Shown here one piece after another: positions 11,285-19,857 of a stretch of DNA of 49,125 nt. The translations under genes were made by a program, and so were the position numbers. Origin of the DNA: Methanobacteriota archaeon (GTDB taxonomy: Archaea; Thermoplasmatota; Poseidoniia; Poseidoniales; Poseidoniaceae); contig WTJK01000061.1 of assembly GCA_011524855.1 (NCBI GenBank), positions 77,426 through 126,550 on the forward strand. The letters run 5' to 3'. Position 1 is the stretch's first letter. Each line of letters begins with the position of its first letter. The notes under the pieces are model-generated. The model was not told where the DNA came from. It searched no databases and saw only the letters and a list, made by a program, of their open reading frames with translations.

Positions 11285-12877
11285 ATGAGCGATGTCCCCA
11301 TCCTCAAGGAGACCACGCGGTCAACGGGGCGGGAGGCGCTTCGAAACAACATCACGGCAGCAATGGCACTCGCAGGTGCCGTTCGCAGCACGCTCGGCCC
11401 ACGCGGCATGGACAAATTGCTCATCGATGACGAAGGCCGGACCATGGTCACCAACGACGGGGTCACCGTCCTCGAATCCGCCCAAGTGGAGCATCCCGTG
11501 GCAAAGATGTTGATCAACGCCTCCACGACGCAGGATCGCATCGCCCGAGATGGCACAACCAGCGCCGTCTTGTTCAGTGCTGAGCTGCTCCAAAACGCTT
11601 GGGAACTCGTGCTGCAAGGCGTCCATCCGTCCGCCATTGGGAGGGGCTACCGCATGGCGGAATCAGCCTGCCGAGAACGTTTGAACACCCTCGTGATCGA
11701 GGCAACCCCGGAACGGCAACGACGGGCTACAGAAACATCGCTTGCAGGCAAGATTCACAGCGCCATGCAAACGCATCTGGCTGAAGTGGCCCATGAAGCA
11801 GCGAAGGCCGTGGTCGAAGAACGGAACGGGGACGTGGTCGCCGATCCGACGCGCGTCAAGGTGCTGACGAACGTGGGCGGCCAAATGGCCGACTCGCACC
11901 TAGTCACCGGGCTGTCCCTGCCAAAGAAACGGGTGACATCCTCCATGCCTCGCCGATTGAGCGCCGGCAGGATTGCGCTGATCGACGGCGGGTTGGAGCG
12001 AAAAGGGTTGATGAGCGACGTTAAGTTGAACGTGACCAGTTCTGGCATGCTCGAAGCCTTTCGTGCCAAAGAACGTACCCTGCTTCTTGAGCAAATCGAC
12101 CACCTCAAATCGCTGGGTGTGACGCTGCTCGCCTGCAAAGAAGGCATTGACGACGACCTCCACCGTGTCTTGGCCGAAGCGGGCATCCAGGCGTTCCGAC
12201 GGGTGGCACGAGCTGACCTCGATTTGCTCGCCCGCGGGTGCGGCGCTCGGCTCAACCTCAACGTGAAGGCCTTGACGAGAGACGACATCGGTGTGTTCAT
12301 TGAAAGCCGAAATGAACGGGTCAACGGCAAGGACCGCTGGACCGTTGACACCGAGGAGGGCGGTGCAACCTTCATCGCCTGCGGTTCGACAAGCGACACC
12401 GTTGGCGAGGTTGAACGATGCTTTGCCGATGCCCTGGGCGTGGCCTGTCAGTTGTTGGAAGAACCTTCGTTGCTTGCCGGAGGCGGTGCAACCCAAATTG
12501 CCCTTGCACGTCATCTCCGCCGCCACGCAGAGACCATTCCTGGCCGGGAACAATTGGCTGTCGAAGCCTACGCCGATGCCCTTGAGGTCATCCCGCGTAC
12601 CCTTGCTGAGAACGCTGGCCTTGACCCGTTGGACACGTTGCTTCGTGTGGTTTCGCAACAGGCACAAGGGACCGACCATGCTCACTTCATTGGGTTGGAC
12701 GTCCTCGAAAAGCAACCTGCGAACATGTTGGACTTGGGCGTCGTTGAACCCCTCCGCATCACACAGCAGGTGTTGGCGGGGGCCACCGAAGCAGCGTTAT
12801 CGGTGCTGCGCATTGATGATGTGCTGTGGGCCAAACAAGACCCCACCGAACCGGAATTGGAGCCGAACGAGGACTGA
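11285..12877 (+). CDS. divergent group II chaperonin subunit (thermosome-like)
   Basis: At 530 residues this is slightly shorter than a normal thermosome subunit (about 540-550) but complete. Recognisable elements are RSTLGPRGMDKLL (35-47), NDGVTVL, HPVAKM, DGTTSAV, the apical region with LIDGGLERKG, AGGGATQ, and the C-terminal DVLEPLR-like VVEPLRITQ. Several near-invariant nucleotide-site residues differ. The canonical GDGTT is RDGTT (Arg88 replaces Gly), and the RGGT motif is CGST (366-369). The catalytic aspartate of the intermediate domain is kept (Asp382). GGAGGTG eight bases before the ATG is a strong ribosome site. It may be a second, specialised subunit that mixes with a standard one encoded elsewhere, or a ring with altered ATP turnover. 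Confidence 0.9.
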   Translation: MSDVPILKETTRSTGREALRNNITAAMALAGAVRSTLGPRGMDKLLIDDEGRTMVTNDGVTVLESAQVEHPVAKMLINASTTQDRIARDGTTSAVLFSAELLQNAWELVLQGVHPSAIGRGYRMAESACRERLNTLVIEATPERQRRATETSLAGKIHSAMQTHLAEVAHEAAKAVVEERNGDVVADPTRVKVLTNVGGQMADSHLVTGLSLPKKRVTSSMPRRLSAGRIALIDGGLERKGLMSDVKLNVTSSGMLEAFRAKERTLLLEQIDHLKSLGVTLLACKEGIDDDLHRVLAEAGIQAFRRVARADLDLLARGCGARLNLNVKALTRDDIGVFIESRNERVNGKDRWTVDTEEGGATFIACGSTSDTVGEVERCFADALGVACQLLEEPSLLAGGGATQIALARHLRRHAETIPGREQLAVEAYADALEVIPRTLAENAGLDPLDTLLRVVSQQAQGTDHAHFIGLDVLEKQPANMLDLGVVEPLRITQQVLAGATEAALSVLRIDDVLWAKQDPTEPELEPNED

Positions 12878-12914
12878 AGGGTCAGCAGAATCCTGTGCGG
12901 GCCGAAAGCGGTGA

Positions 12915-12924
12915 TTGATATACT
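12915..12924 (+). promoter_or_regulatory. TATA box, mvaS
   Basis: TTGATATACT lies centred about 26 bases before the GTG at 12946. This is the distance expected between an archaeal TATA box and the transcription start, so the mRNA probably begins at the start codon itself (leaderless). Confidence 0.55.
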
Positions 12925-12945
12925 CCGTGCTGTTTTTCGCTCATT

Positions 12946-14514
12946 GTGACTCCCTCCCAGGTTCCCGTTGGCATTGATGACATGGCCATTCACGTACCGC
13001 GCCTCTACATGGACATGCGGGAATTTGCCGACCTCCGAGGTGCCGACTTCGGGAAATTGAACAAAGGCCTTGGACTCTCTGCGATGGCAGTGCCCGATGT
13101 CCACGAAGACACGGCCACCATGGGCGCCATGGCGGTGATGCGACTCATCGACCGAAACGAACTCGACCCGCGCACCATTGGGCGGCTGTACCTCGGCACC
13201 GAATCGGCGCTCGATGGCGCCAAGCCCACGGCGACCTACATCCTTGACATGCTCCATCAGCGGTACAAGGGTCGGTACGGCGAGGCTTGCTTCCAAACCT
13301 GCGATGTCGTTGACATGACCTTCGCATGCATCGGAGCGGTTGATGCGCTTCACACCACGCTGGACTGGGTGGCCCGCTCCAGTGAACATGAGGAACGCAT
13401 TGGGATTGTGGTGTTTTCGGACAACGCCAAGTACGACCTTGAATCTTCAGGTGAGTACACCCAAGGCGCCGGTGGCGGTGCCTTGTTGGTTCGAAGGCAC
13501 CCACGTTTGATGGAAATTCCCGATTGCATCGGCGTGTCCACCACCCCTGTTCATGACTTCTACAAACCAAGGAGGAAGGTGAGCCTTGAATCAGTGGTTT
13601 CGAGCGTGTTGAACCTGGCTGAGGAAGCTGGACAACCCATTGATGCAGGAACGAAGAAGGCGATGATGAACCTTCTCCCCCACTCCCACGTGCGCCATGA
13701 AGGCATTTTCTCTCACGGCGAAACCGCTGTTCGGGTCCATCGGGACGAACCGGTGTTTGACGGTCAATTTTCCAACCGATGCTACCAGGATGCGGTTCGG
13801 CAGGCGTTCCACCATTTCACCACGACGGCCCAAAAGCGAGGACGGATTGACCTTGAGAAGGACCCCCGATTCACCGAACAATGGCAGCGAATCATCATGC
13901 ACCTGCCCTACGCCTATCAGGCCAAACGCATGTTCCCCGATGTGTTTCGCCACGACCGCCAACACACACCGATGTGGACTGAGGTTGAGGCTGAGATCGG
14001 TTCACCACCAACCGCCCCTGATTCCCAGGACGAGGCAACACTGCAGGCTTGGGAAACCGAGCGTGAGCGGTACCGAAGAGCGTTGTCCAAAACGCCTCAG
14101 TACCTGGCGTTCCACCAGAGTCGCATCGAGAAAGGTCAACGCGCCAGCAGTTTGATCGGCAACCAATACACAGGCTCCATCTTCCTCGCTCTGATGTCCA
14201 CGCTTGAATCGGACCTTCACGAAGGCACCGACTTGACAGGGGCGTTGTTCGGACTGTGCGGGTATGGCTCAGGGGCGAAGGCGAAGGTGTTTGAAGGTAA
14301 AATCGCCACCGGATGGCGCAACGTTGTGTCCTCCTGGAACTTGTTCGAGCGGTTGAAAGCACGCACTTCCATCGACCGTACAACGTACGAACGTCTCCAC
14401 AAAGGACTGCAAGAGGCAAGCGTGGTTCATCCCGATGGGGAATTCGCCCTCGTTGAAATCGTCGAACAGGGGAACGCCGTCGGAACACGACGCTACCAGT
14501 GGATGGCGGCCTAA
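12946..14514 (+). CDS. mvaS: hydroxymethylglutaryl-CoA synthase
   Basis: A 522-residue enzyme joining acetyl-CoA and acetoacetyl-CoA to HMG-CoA, the entry to the mevalonate route and hence to archaeal lipids. The N-terminus VGIDDMAIHVPRLYMD is the family opening. Catalytic residues are Glu86 (LGTESALDGAKP), Cys128 (TFACIGAVDAL) and His319 (MHLPYAYQAKRMFP), with YGSGAKAKVFEG near 410-420. At over 500 residues it resembles the longer bacterial/eukaryotic form rather than the roughly 350-residue form typical of many archaea. Part of the extra length is an insert around residues 345-375. The GTG start is chosen because the family's VGID begins eight residues later and a TATA box is correctly placed for a leaderless mRNA. 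Its stop overlaps that of the converging tdh. Confidence 0.95.
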   Translation: MTPSQVPVGIDDMAIHVPRLYMDMREFADLRGADFGKLNKGLGLSAMAVPDVHEDTATMGAMAVMRLIDRNELDPRTIGRLYLGTESALDGAKPTATYILDMLHQRYKGRYGEACFQTCDVVDMTFACIGAVDALHTTLDWVARSSEHEERIGIVVFSDNAKYDLESSGEYTQGAGGGALLVRRHPRLMEIPDCIGVSTTPVHDFYKPRRKVSLESVVSSVLNLAEEAGQPIDAGTKKAMMNLLPHSHVRHEGIFSHGETAVRVHRDEPVFDGQFSNRCYQDAVRQAFHHFTTTAQKRGRIDLEKDPRFTEQWQRIIMHLPYAYQAKRMFPDVFRHDRQHTPMWTEVEAEIGSPPTAPDSQDEATLQAWETERERYRRALSKTPQYLAFHQSRIEKGQRASSLIGNQYTGSIFLALMSTLESDLHEGTDLTGALFGLCGYGSGAKAKVFEGKIATGWRNVVSSWNLFERLKARTSIDRTTYERLHKGLQEASVVHPDGEFALVEIVEQGNAVGTRRYQWMAA

Positions 14515-15569
14515 GCTTCGAAGTCGAGCACTACTTTGCCGCAGTCACCCGACATGGCCAACGTCACGGCTTCATTGAACGCTTGGATGGGCATCCGATG
14601 GGTCAACACCTTGTCCACATCGATGGCACCACGCGCAAGCAGATCGTGCATCACGTCCCAGGTGGACCACATCTTGCGGCCGTTGATCCCCTTGAGGTGG
14701 AGGTAGCGGAAAACCACCTCGTTCATCGGGACATTGGGCATGCCGTTTCCGTACACCGAGAGGATGTTCACGTACCCACCCATGCGGGTGGAGCGGATGC
14801 AGTTGGCCAGCGCTGCTGGAGAGCCTGAAAATTCGCAGGCATTGTCCACACCGCGACCGTCGGTGGCGGCAAAGATGGAGGCCACCACATCGTCGTCCTT
14901 CCCCAGCACCACATCGGCGCCCAGCGACCGAGCAAGGTCCATCCGGTAGGTGTTGTCCCAATCCACGGCGATGACCTTCGTGGCACCCATGGCCTTGGCA
15001 GCGTTGACGGCGAACAACCCGATGGGCCCCAGCCCGTGAACGGCGACCGTCGCACCCTCAACCGGGCCTCCCGTGAGGGTGTGAATGGCGTTGCCGAGCG
15101 GGTCTTGGATGGAGGCGTGGGCGGGGTCCAACCCCTCGGGGACGTGCCGTGCATTCACCGCTGGGATCACGAAATAGGGAGCAAACGCGCCGTGCTGGTG
15201 AACCCCGAAGATGGACCCGTTCTCGCACACGTGGGCGTTGCCTTCGTCGCACCGTGGGCAAGACCAACACGCCAGATGGCACTCAATGGCCACGAGATCA
15301 CCCGGTGCGTGGGTGGTCACACCGTCGCCCAACGCGACGACCTCACCGCAGGTTTCGTGCCCGGTCACGGTTCCAAGGGGGACGTTTTCTCGGCTCCAAT
15401 CGTCCCATTTCCAAATGTGTAGGTCGGTACCGCACACCGAGGTGGCTTTGGTTTTCACCAACACCTCGCCAGGGCCGGGTGATGGGACCGGATGCGTTGT
15501 CAAGGAGAACCCACCTTCTTCATCCCGGACTTTGGTCCAGGCTTGCATGGTGGACGGTCGTTCGGTCAT
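14511..15569 (-). CDS. tdh: L-threonine 3-dehydrogenase
   Basis: A 352-residue zinc-dependent medium-chain dehydrogenase that oxidises threonine to 2-amino-3-ketobutyrate using NAD. Catalytic zinc ligands are Cys46 (TSVCGTDLHIW), His71 and Glu72 (GHETCGEV). The structural zinc loop has Cys101, 104, 107 and 115. Tdh-specific features are HIWKWDDWS, DPLGNAIHT and the C-terminal KGINGRKMWSTW, which closely parallel the E. coli enzyme. The NAD-binding fold has GLGPIGLFA and an acidic residue (DWD) at the second strand. The ATG at 15569 is preferred over a TTG at 15581. It would let the cell use threonine or feed glycine to one-carbon metabolism. A glycine C-acetyltransferase gene is not in view. 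Confidence 0.92.
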   Translation of the reverse strand: MTERPSTMQAWTKVRDEEGGFSLTTHPVPSPGPGEVLVKTKATSVCGTDLHIWKWDDWSRENVPLGTVTGHETCGEVVALGDGVTTHAPGDLVAIECHLACWSCPRCDEGNAHVCENGSIFGVHQHGAFAPYFVIPAVNARHVPEGLDPAHASIQDPLGNAIHTLTGGPVEGATVAVHGLGPIGLFAVNAAKAMGATKVIAVDWDNTYRMDLARSLGADVVLGKDDDVVASIFAATDGRGVDNACEFSGSPAALANCIRSTRMGGYVNILSVYGNGMPNVPMNEVVFRYLHLKGINGRKMWSTWDVMHDLLARGAIDVDKVLTHRMPIQAFNEAVTLAMSGDCGKVVLDFEA

Positions 15570-15715
15570 GGTTGGCCCCAAGACGCCTACCCGTTCAGAC
15601 GCCTTTTCATCCTTCGCTCAAGTTGGTTTGAACCGGTTTGCTCAGCCTACATCGCCGTGGGTCAACGGAGAGTTGATTAGGTAGGCGCGACGGCCTCAAA
15701 GCCCGTTGATGACGC

Positions 15716-17356
15716 ATGAAGTACGTGGTCGTGAGCGGGGGCGTGCTGTCGGGATTGGGCAAAGGTGTCACCGCCAGCAGCATCGGCGTTCTCCTGAAAT
15801 CGGCCGGTTTACGCGTGACATCAATCAAAATCGACCCTTACCTCAACAGCGATGCGGGCACCATGTCCCCCTTCGAGCACGGGGAAGTGTTTGTCCTGGA
15901 CGACGGCGGTGAGGTCGACCTTGACCTCGGCAACTACGAGCGGTTCCTTGACATCAACCTCTCCAAAGACAACAACCTCACCACGGGGAAAATTTACGCC
16001 AAGGTGATTGAGGCCGAACGTCGGGGCGATTACTTGGGCAAGACGGTTCAGGTGATTCCCCACATCACCGACGCCATCCAGGACTGGTTGGAAGAGGTCG
16101 CACATCGACCCGCCGACGGCAGCAACGAAACCCCTGATGCGTGCATCATCGAACTCGGTGGCACGGTGGGCGACATCGAATCTTCACCGTACGTCGAAGC
16201 CTTGAGGCAGTTCCAATTTCGTGTCGGCCGAGAGAACGTTACCTTCGTTCACGTCTCTTTGGTGCCCGTGATGGGGCCGGTGGGTGAACAGAAGACCAAG
16301 CCCACACAGCACACGGTCAAGGAGCTGAGAGGACTCGGTATCACACCGGACATTCTCGTGTGCCGCTCCTCCAAGCCGCTCAACGAAGAGACACGGGGGA
16401 AACTCGCTGCGTTCTGCCACGTCCAACCGCAAGCCGTGATGTCCACGCACGACGTCCCCAACATCTACCACGTGCCGTTGATGCTTCAGGAGCAGGGGTT
16501 GTGCGACATTCTGGGCGTTGATTGCACCGCCACCACCCTCCTCGATGAATGGCGAACCATGGCCCACCACGTGGACACGTTGACCGACGAGGTGCACATC
16601 GCCATGGTCGGAAAGTACACCGACTTGACCGATGCTTATCTCTCGGTCATCAAGAGCCTGCAGCATGCGGCCATGGCCGTCGACCGGAAGTTGGTCATTG
16701 ACTGGATCGAAGCCGGCCACCTTGAGGAGGCGTGGGCCAACGAACAGGCGGACGAACATCAGCAAGCATGGTCGCTGTTGCAACAAGCGGACGGCATCCT
16801 GGTGCCGGGTGGATTCGGCGACCGCGGCGTCGAAGGAAAAATTCTGGCCGCCCATCACGCTCGAACACAGCACGTTCCCTACCTTGGCATCTGCCTCGGG
16901 TTGCAGGTCGCCACCATCGAATTTTGCAGAAACGTGCTTGGGCTCGAAGGCGCCAACTCCACCGAATTTGCAGAAAACCCTGAACATGCTGCGGTGGTGT
17001 TCATGCCTGAAATCTCCAAAACACATCTTGGCGGAACGATGCGCCTGGGTAGCCGCCCGACCCTCTGGCAGGTTGAGGACTGCGCCATCCGCCGGCTGTA
17101 CGGGGATGGAGAGGCCGTGGACGAGCGCCACCGCCATCGCTACGAAGTCAACCCCGACCTCATCGAGGCCATCGAAGCGGCCGGACTGGTCTTCGTGGGG
17201 AAGGACGAATCAGGCCAGCGCTGCGAGATCTTTGAACTCAAGGACCACCCCTACTACGTCGGCGTGCAGTACCACCCTGAATTCAAATCGCGCCCCAATC
17301 GGCCAAGCCCTCCTTTCCTCGGCCTGCTACGCGCAGCGTCAGAGAACCGCACATGA
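15716..17356 (+). CDS. pyrG: CTP synthase, eukaryotic-type sequence
   Basis: A 546-residue glutamine-dependent enzyme converting UTP to CTP. The N-terminal synthetase domain begins with [16 protein letters not shown] (7-22). The C-terminal glutamine amidotransferase has the triad Cys393 (GICLGLQ), His520 and Glu522 (YHPEF). Several stretches match the animal/fungal enzyme rather than the bacterial one: [45 protein letters not shown] and the ending [14 protein letters not shown]. In the bacterial form these regions read roughly FVTEDGAETDLDLGHYERF, RNNFTTGRIY and a DVDSIYKIP variant. It stands alone on the plus strand between tdh and the sirtuin gene, apart from pyrB-pyrI. No promoter was clear in the 146 bases upstream. 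Confidence 0.97.
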   Translation: MKYVVVSGGVLSGLGKGVTASSIGVLLKSAGLRVTSIKIDPYLNSDAGTMSPFEHGEVFVLDDGGEVDLDLGNYERFLDINLSKDNNLTTGKIYAKVIEAERRGDYLGKTVQVIPHITDAIQDWLEEVAHRPADGSNETPDACIIELGGTVGDIESSPYVEALRQFQFRVGRENVTFVHVSLVPVMGPVGEQKTKPTQHTVKELRGLGITPDILVCRSSKPLNEETRGKLAAFCHVQPQAVMSTHDVPNIYHVPLMLQEQGLCDILGVDCTATTLLDEWRTMAHHVDTLTDEVHIAMVGKYTDLTDAYLSVIKSLQHAAMAVDRKLVIDWIEAGHLEEAWANEQADEHQQAWSLLQQADGILVPGGFGDRGVEGKILAAHHARTQHVPYLGICLGLQVATIEFCRNVLGLEGANSTEFAENPEHAAVVFMPEISKTHLGGTMRLGSRPTLWQVEDCAIRRLYGDGEAVDERHRHRYEVNPDLIEAIEAAGLVFVGKDESGQRCEIFELKDHPYYVGVQYHPEFKSRPNRPSPPFLGLLRAASENRT

Positions 17357-17383
17357 CAGGGGCTTGGGGACGGACAGCGGCCG

Positions 17384-18091
17384 TCATCCATCAAGCCAGG
17401 TCGTGACCAACCGGGGAAGAAGCTCCCCTGCAGGCCCAAGATGAACCTCATCAAACCGGTCCGCATTCTCCGGCCGTTCAAGGTTGACCAGAACCGTGGT
17501 TGCCCCTGCAGAACGGGCCACATCAACCAGTCCTGCTGCGGGATAGACATGCCCCGATGAGCCGACGACAACGAACACATCGCATGTTTCGACCGCCTCG
17601 TAGATTCGAGTCATGCCAAACGGCATTTCTCCAAACCAAACAATGTGAGGTCGCATCCGAGAGGGTTCAACGCAGCAACGGCAGGCAAGGTAGCTCTCCT
17701 TCAAATCGGCTGCTTCCATGCGATGCTCTATGCGGCCGCTGATTTCACATCGCATAACTGACAATTCACCGTGCATATGTAGCACATCGCCGCTCCCTGC
17801 GCGTTCGTGGAGGTCGTCGACGTTCTGGGTCACGAGCAGGAAGTCAACCAGCCCCTCCTCCAACTTCACCAAGGCATGGTGGGCAGGGTTGGGCTCCACC
17901 TCCCTCAATTGTCGTCGACGGGCCTGGTAGAACCGCCACACCACATCGGGACTGGAGGCCCATGCTCGTGGCGTTGCCACGTCCTCGACTCGGTGGTCCT
18001 CCCACAATCCATCGTTGTCACGAAAGGTTCGGACCCCTGACTCGGCAGAAATCCCTGCACCAGTCAGCACCACCACGCGCTTTCCTCGCAT
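17384..18091 (-). CDS. cobB: CobB-type sirtuin, NAD-dependent protein deacylase
   Basis: A 235-residue sirtuin that removes acyl groups from lysines using NAD. Key motifs are GAGISAESGVRTF, TQNVDDLHERAG, the catalytic histidine in HMHGEL, and GSSGHVYPAAG. The FYQARR stretch carries the Tyr and Arg pair that in class III sirtuins binds succinyl/malonyl groups, so it may act on acidic acyl marks. It follows proteobacterial CobB remarkably closely: RCEISG, CRCC, RPHIVWFGEMPFGM and VYPAAG are nearly the same as in E. coli, including the reduced zinc cysteine set. That suggests acquisition from bacteria. The weak TATA-like GAAATAGG about 25 bases before the ATG suggests a leaderless mRNA. The NAD kinase gene lies 84 bases upstream on the same strand. 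Confidence 0.93.
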   Translation of the reverse strand: MRGKRVVVLTGAGISAESGVRTFRDNDGLWEDHRVEDVATPRAWASSPDVVWRFYQARRRQLREVEPNPAHHALVKLEEGLVDFLLVTQNVDDLHERAGSGDVLHMHGELSVMRCEISGRIEHRMEAADLKESYLACRCCVEPSRMRPHIVWFGEMPFGMTRIYEAVETCDVFVVVGSSGHVYPAAGLVDVARSAGATTVLVNLERPENADRFDEVHLGPAGELLPRLVTTWLDG

Positions 18092-18141
18092 GAAGCGCAG
18101 GTTGAGGTGAGCCTATTTCAGCGCTCGTGGGGACTTGGCAG

Positions 18142-18160
18142 CGTCACGCTTGCCGTGACG
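18142..18160. repeat. perfect inverted repeat between NAD kinase and cobB
   Basis: CGTCACG-CTTGC-CGTGACG is a 7-base perfect stem with a 5-base loop in the 84 bases between the two minus-strand NAD-linked genes. It could be a terminator-like hairpin for the NAD kinase mRNA, or an operator about 25 bases upstream of the weak cobB TATA-like box. The sequence does not decide. Confidence 0.45.
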
Positions 18161-18175
18161 ATGGAGCGCAGGGGT

Positions 18176-19351
18176 TCAAGCATCCAGCACACGCAACAAT
18201 CGCGTGGTTCGGAACCCTTGCAACACCTTGATGAAGCGCTTGGCTTGAAACAACCCGTCCAGGGATTCATCACCGGTGTCGATACGTACGCCATCCAGCC
18301 CCAACAATTTCGACGGGGTGGCCACACCCAGCACGTTGGCTTGACCGATGGCTCGCAACACATCAGGGGAAAGTTGGAGGTTGCCGCGGCCGATCAAGAA
18401 CCCTTGACCCCCCATGGGTGACAGGAGCAACACGATCGGTCGCGAGCCGTCATCGACGTGCGCCCGGACAACGGCCAGCAAATCCTGCTCGTTGAGGTCT
18501 CGGTGGAGGGTCTCTCCGTGCTGAACGTCAATGCCCAGCAGCGTGAGGTCTTGTCCAAGATGTTCGCCCATACGGCGCAACGTTCCACCGCTGCCCCACA
18601 CGACCATGAGATCAGGCTCATCGTCCAGCAGGGTTTGGATGTGATCGCCCAATCCTTCGATGGTGTCCTCCTCGCTGGCCCGCTCAACCTGTTCCTTGGC
18701 ACCTTGCATGAAACGCGGGGACGATGGTGTCCACGCCTCCCCGTACATTCGCACGCGCCACTCGCCCTTCAGGTACACTTCTTCGTCGAGGTCCATGACC
18801 TCGGTGATGGCGCAACGAAGATCGCCCAAACCAAACGCCAAAACAACTTCAGCTGCCGCCTTGGGGGTGGTTGCGAAACATCCTGAATGCATCTTCACAC
18901 CCCCGGGAACACCCACCAAAGGGATGCGTTGTGCATCGGGTCCGAGCGCCTCCAAGGCGTTGACGATGTCACGCGTCGTGCCGTCGCCCCCGGCGTAAAG
19001 GATGGCATCCACGCCCGCGTTGACCAACCCGTTCACCAGGGCCGTCGTCTCTTGCACCGAGGTGGTGTTGGGTGTGTCCTGCAGCCAATGAGCAACCATT
19101 CCATCGACGTCGTTGTTGAACCAGGTGCTTCCCATGCGTCCGGACCAGCCCCACAATTCGACGGACAGCCCCGTGCGGTTCAGCGACCCCTGCAGCAGCG
19201 AAGTGAGGTGGTTGAGGCACTGCGTCATTCGGGGCCCTGCACGGTCTTCAGCACCCGCCGCTCTTGCCTCCTCAGCCCGGCCATCGCTGCCCTTGAAGCC
19301 CAGCTTGCCACCGAGACCCGCATCGGGATTCACCACGAGGCCCAAGCGCAT
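18176..19351 (-). CDS. archaeal ATP-NAD kinase (COG3199/AcoX type)
   Basis: A 391-residue kinase that probably makes NADP from NAD. The family opening MRLGLVVNPDAGLGGKLGFKGSD holds the NPxAG motif, and the nucleotide-binding loop YAGGDGTTRDI (119-129, GGDGT at 121-125) is the NAD/diacylglycerol kinase superfamily signature. IPLVGVPGGVKMHSG and the C-terminal RGNLQLSPDVLR segment match the longer archaeal PpnK-like family rather than the 270-residue bacterial enzyme. The open frame extends 34 residues further upstream, but the family N-terminus starts at the ATG at 19351. It is followed by the NAD-consuming sirtuin on the same strand. A substrate other than NAD is possible for this family, so I keep the symbol blank. 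Confidence 0.85.
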   Translation of the reverse strand: MRLGLVVNPDAGLGGKLGFKGSDGRAEEARAAGAEDRAGPRMTQCLNHLTSLLQGSLNRTGLSVELWGWSGRMGSTWFNNDVDGMVAHWLQDTPNTTSVQETTALVNGLVNAGVDAILYAGGDGTTRDIVNALEALGPDAQRIPLVGVPGGVKMHSGCFATTPKAAAEVVLAFGLGDLRCAITEVMDLDEEVYLKGEWRVRMYGEAWTPSSPRFMQGAKEQVERASEEDTIEGLGDHIQTLLDDEPDLMVVWGSGGTLRRMGEHLGQDLTLLGIDVQHGETLHRDLNEQDLLAVVRAHVDDGSRPIVLLLSPMGGQGFLIGRGNLQLSPDVLRAIGQANVLGVATPSKLLGLDGVRIDTGDESLDGLFQAKRFIKVLQGFRTTRLLRVLDA

Positions 19352-19455
19352 GACAAGGCGAAACGGTGGCGATTCAAATAGCCCTGCATCCATGTCCGGT
19401 TTATCGTAGCGCATCAAGGCAAAGGCTTCATTCGTTGCACCTCCGCTGTCCAATC

Positions 19456-19776
19456 ATGAACCCGACACGCCGCCGCCAGCCAAACCTCGACGATATCCTT
19501 GCGCGTGACTTTGCAGAAATGGGGGCGGGCGAGGCTCCCGTGAAACCAACAAACGAGCGTGAAACTGCCGTTTCTGAAGAAAAGGAAACCGAAACCAAAC
19601 CGGCACAACCCATCGTCTACAACCAGCGCATTGACGCCCTGGAGGACCGAACGGCCTTCGTGGTGAAGCCGCCATCATCACCGACGAAAACTGAACAGCA
19701 ACCGGCGGAAGCGGCCCCCCCGGTTTCCTCCCGCTCTGTTGCGAACTTGGGGGACGATTTTGATGTGGACTGGTAG
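19456..19776 (+). CDS. small disordered hypothetical protein
   Basis: A 106-residue protein I do not recognise. It is highly charged and rich in Glu, Lys, Pro and Thr (for example NERETAVSEEKETETK), with no hydrophobic segment, so most of it is likely unstructured. The first 20 residues (RRRQPNLDDILARDF) may form a helix and could be a binding peptide. The end (ANLGDDFDVDW) is acidic with a terminal tryptophan. The start is the ATG at 19456. A TATA-like GGTTTATCG lies about 50 bases upstream, divergent to the NAD kinase. Codon use with GC-rich third positions supports a real gene, though not strongly. Confidence 0.6.
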   Translation: MNPTRRRQPNLDDILARDFAEMGAGEAPVKPTNERETAVSEEKETETKPAQPIVYNQRIDALEDRTAFVVKPPSSPTKTEQQPAEAAPPVSSRSVANLGDDFDVDW

Positions 19777-19826
19777 GAACCGGCGGGGGACCCAACGCCC
19801 TCAGCGCGCCCTTGATAGCGAAGGTT

Positions 19827-19850
19827 CAACCCCAAAGGGGTTGCCGGAGG
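19827..19850 (+). promoter_or_regulatory. leader hairpin and ribosome site of thrS
   Basis: CAACCCC-AAA-GGGGTTG (19827-19843) is a perfect 7-base stem with a 3-base loop. It ends two bases before a clear Shine-Dalgarno GGAGG (19846-19850), itself seven bases before the ATG at 19858. If transcribed, the hairpin could hinder ribosome binding. Known bacterial thrS genes are translationally autoregulated through leader structures; whether that holds here is a guess. Confidence 0.5.
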
Positions 19851-19857
19851 CACCCCC

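Noticed and set aside
15582-15715. tRNA gene in the tdh-pyrG gap (GGTTTGAACC resembles a T-loop)
   Set aside because: No acceptor stem or anticodon arm can be folded around it.
17490-17760. loss of a zinc cysteine in the sirtuin as a sign of inactivation
   Set aside because: Proteobacterial CobB has the same RC-x-x-SG and CxCC layout, so this is a family trait.
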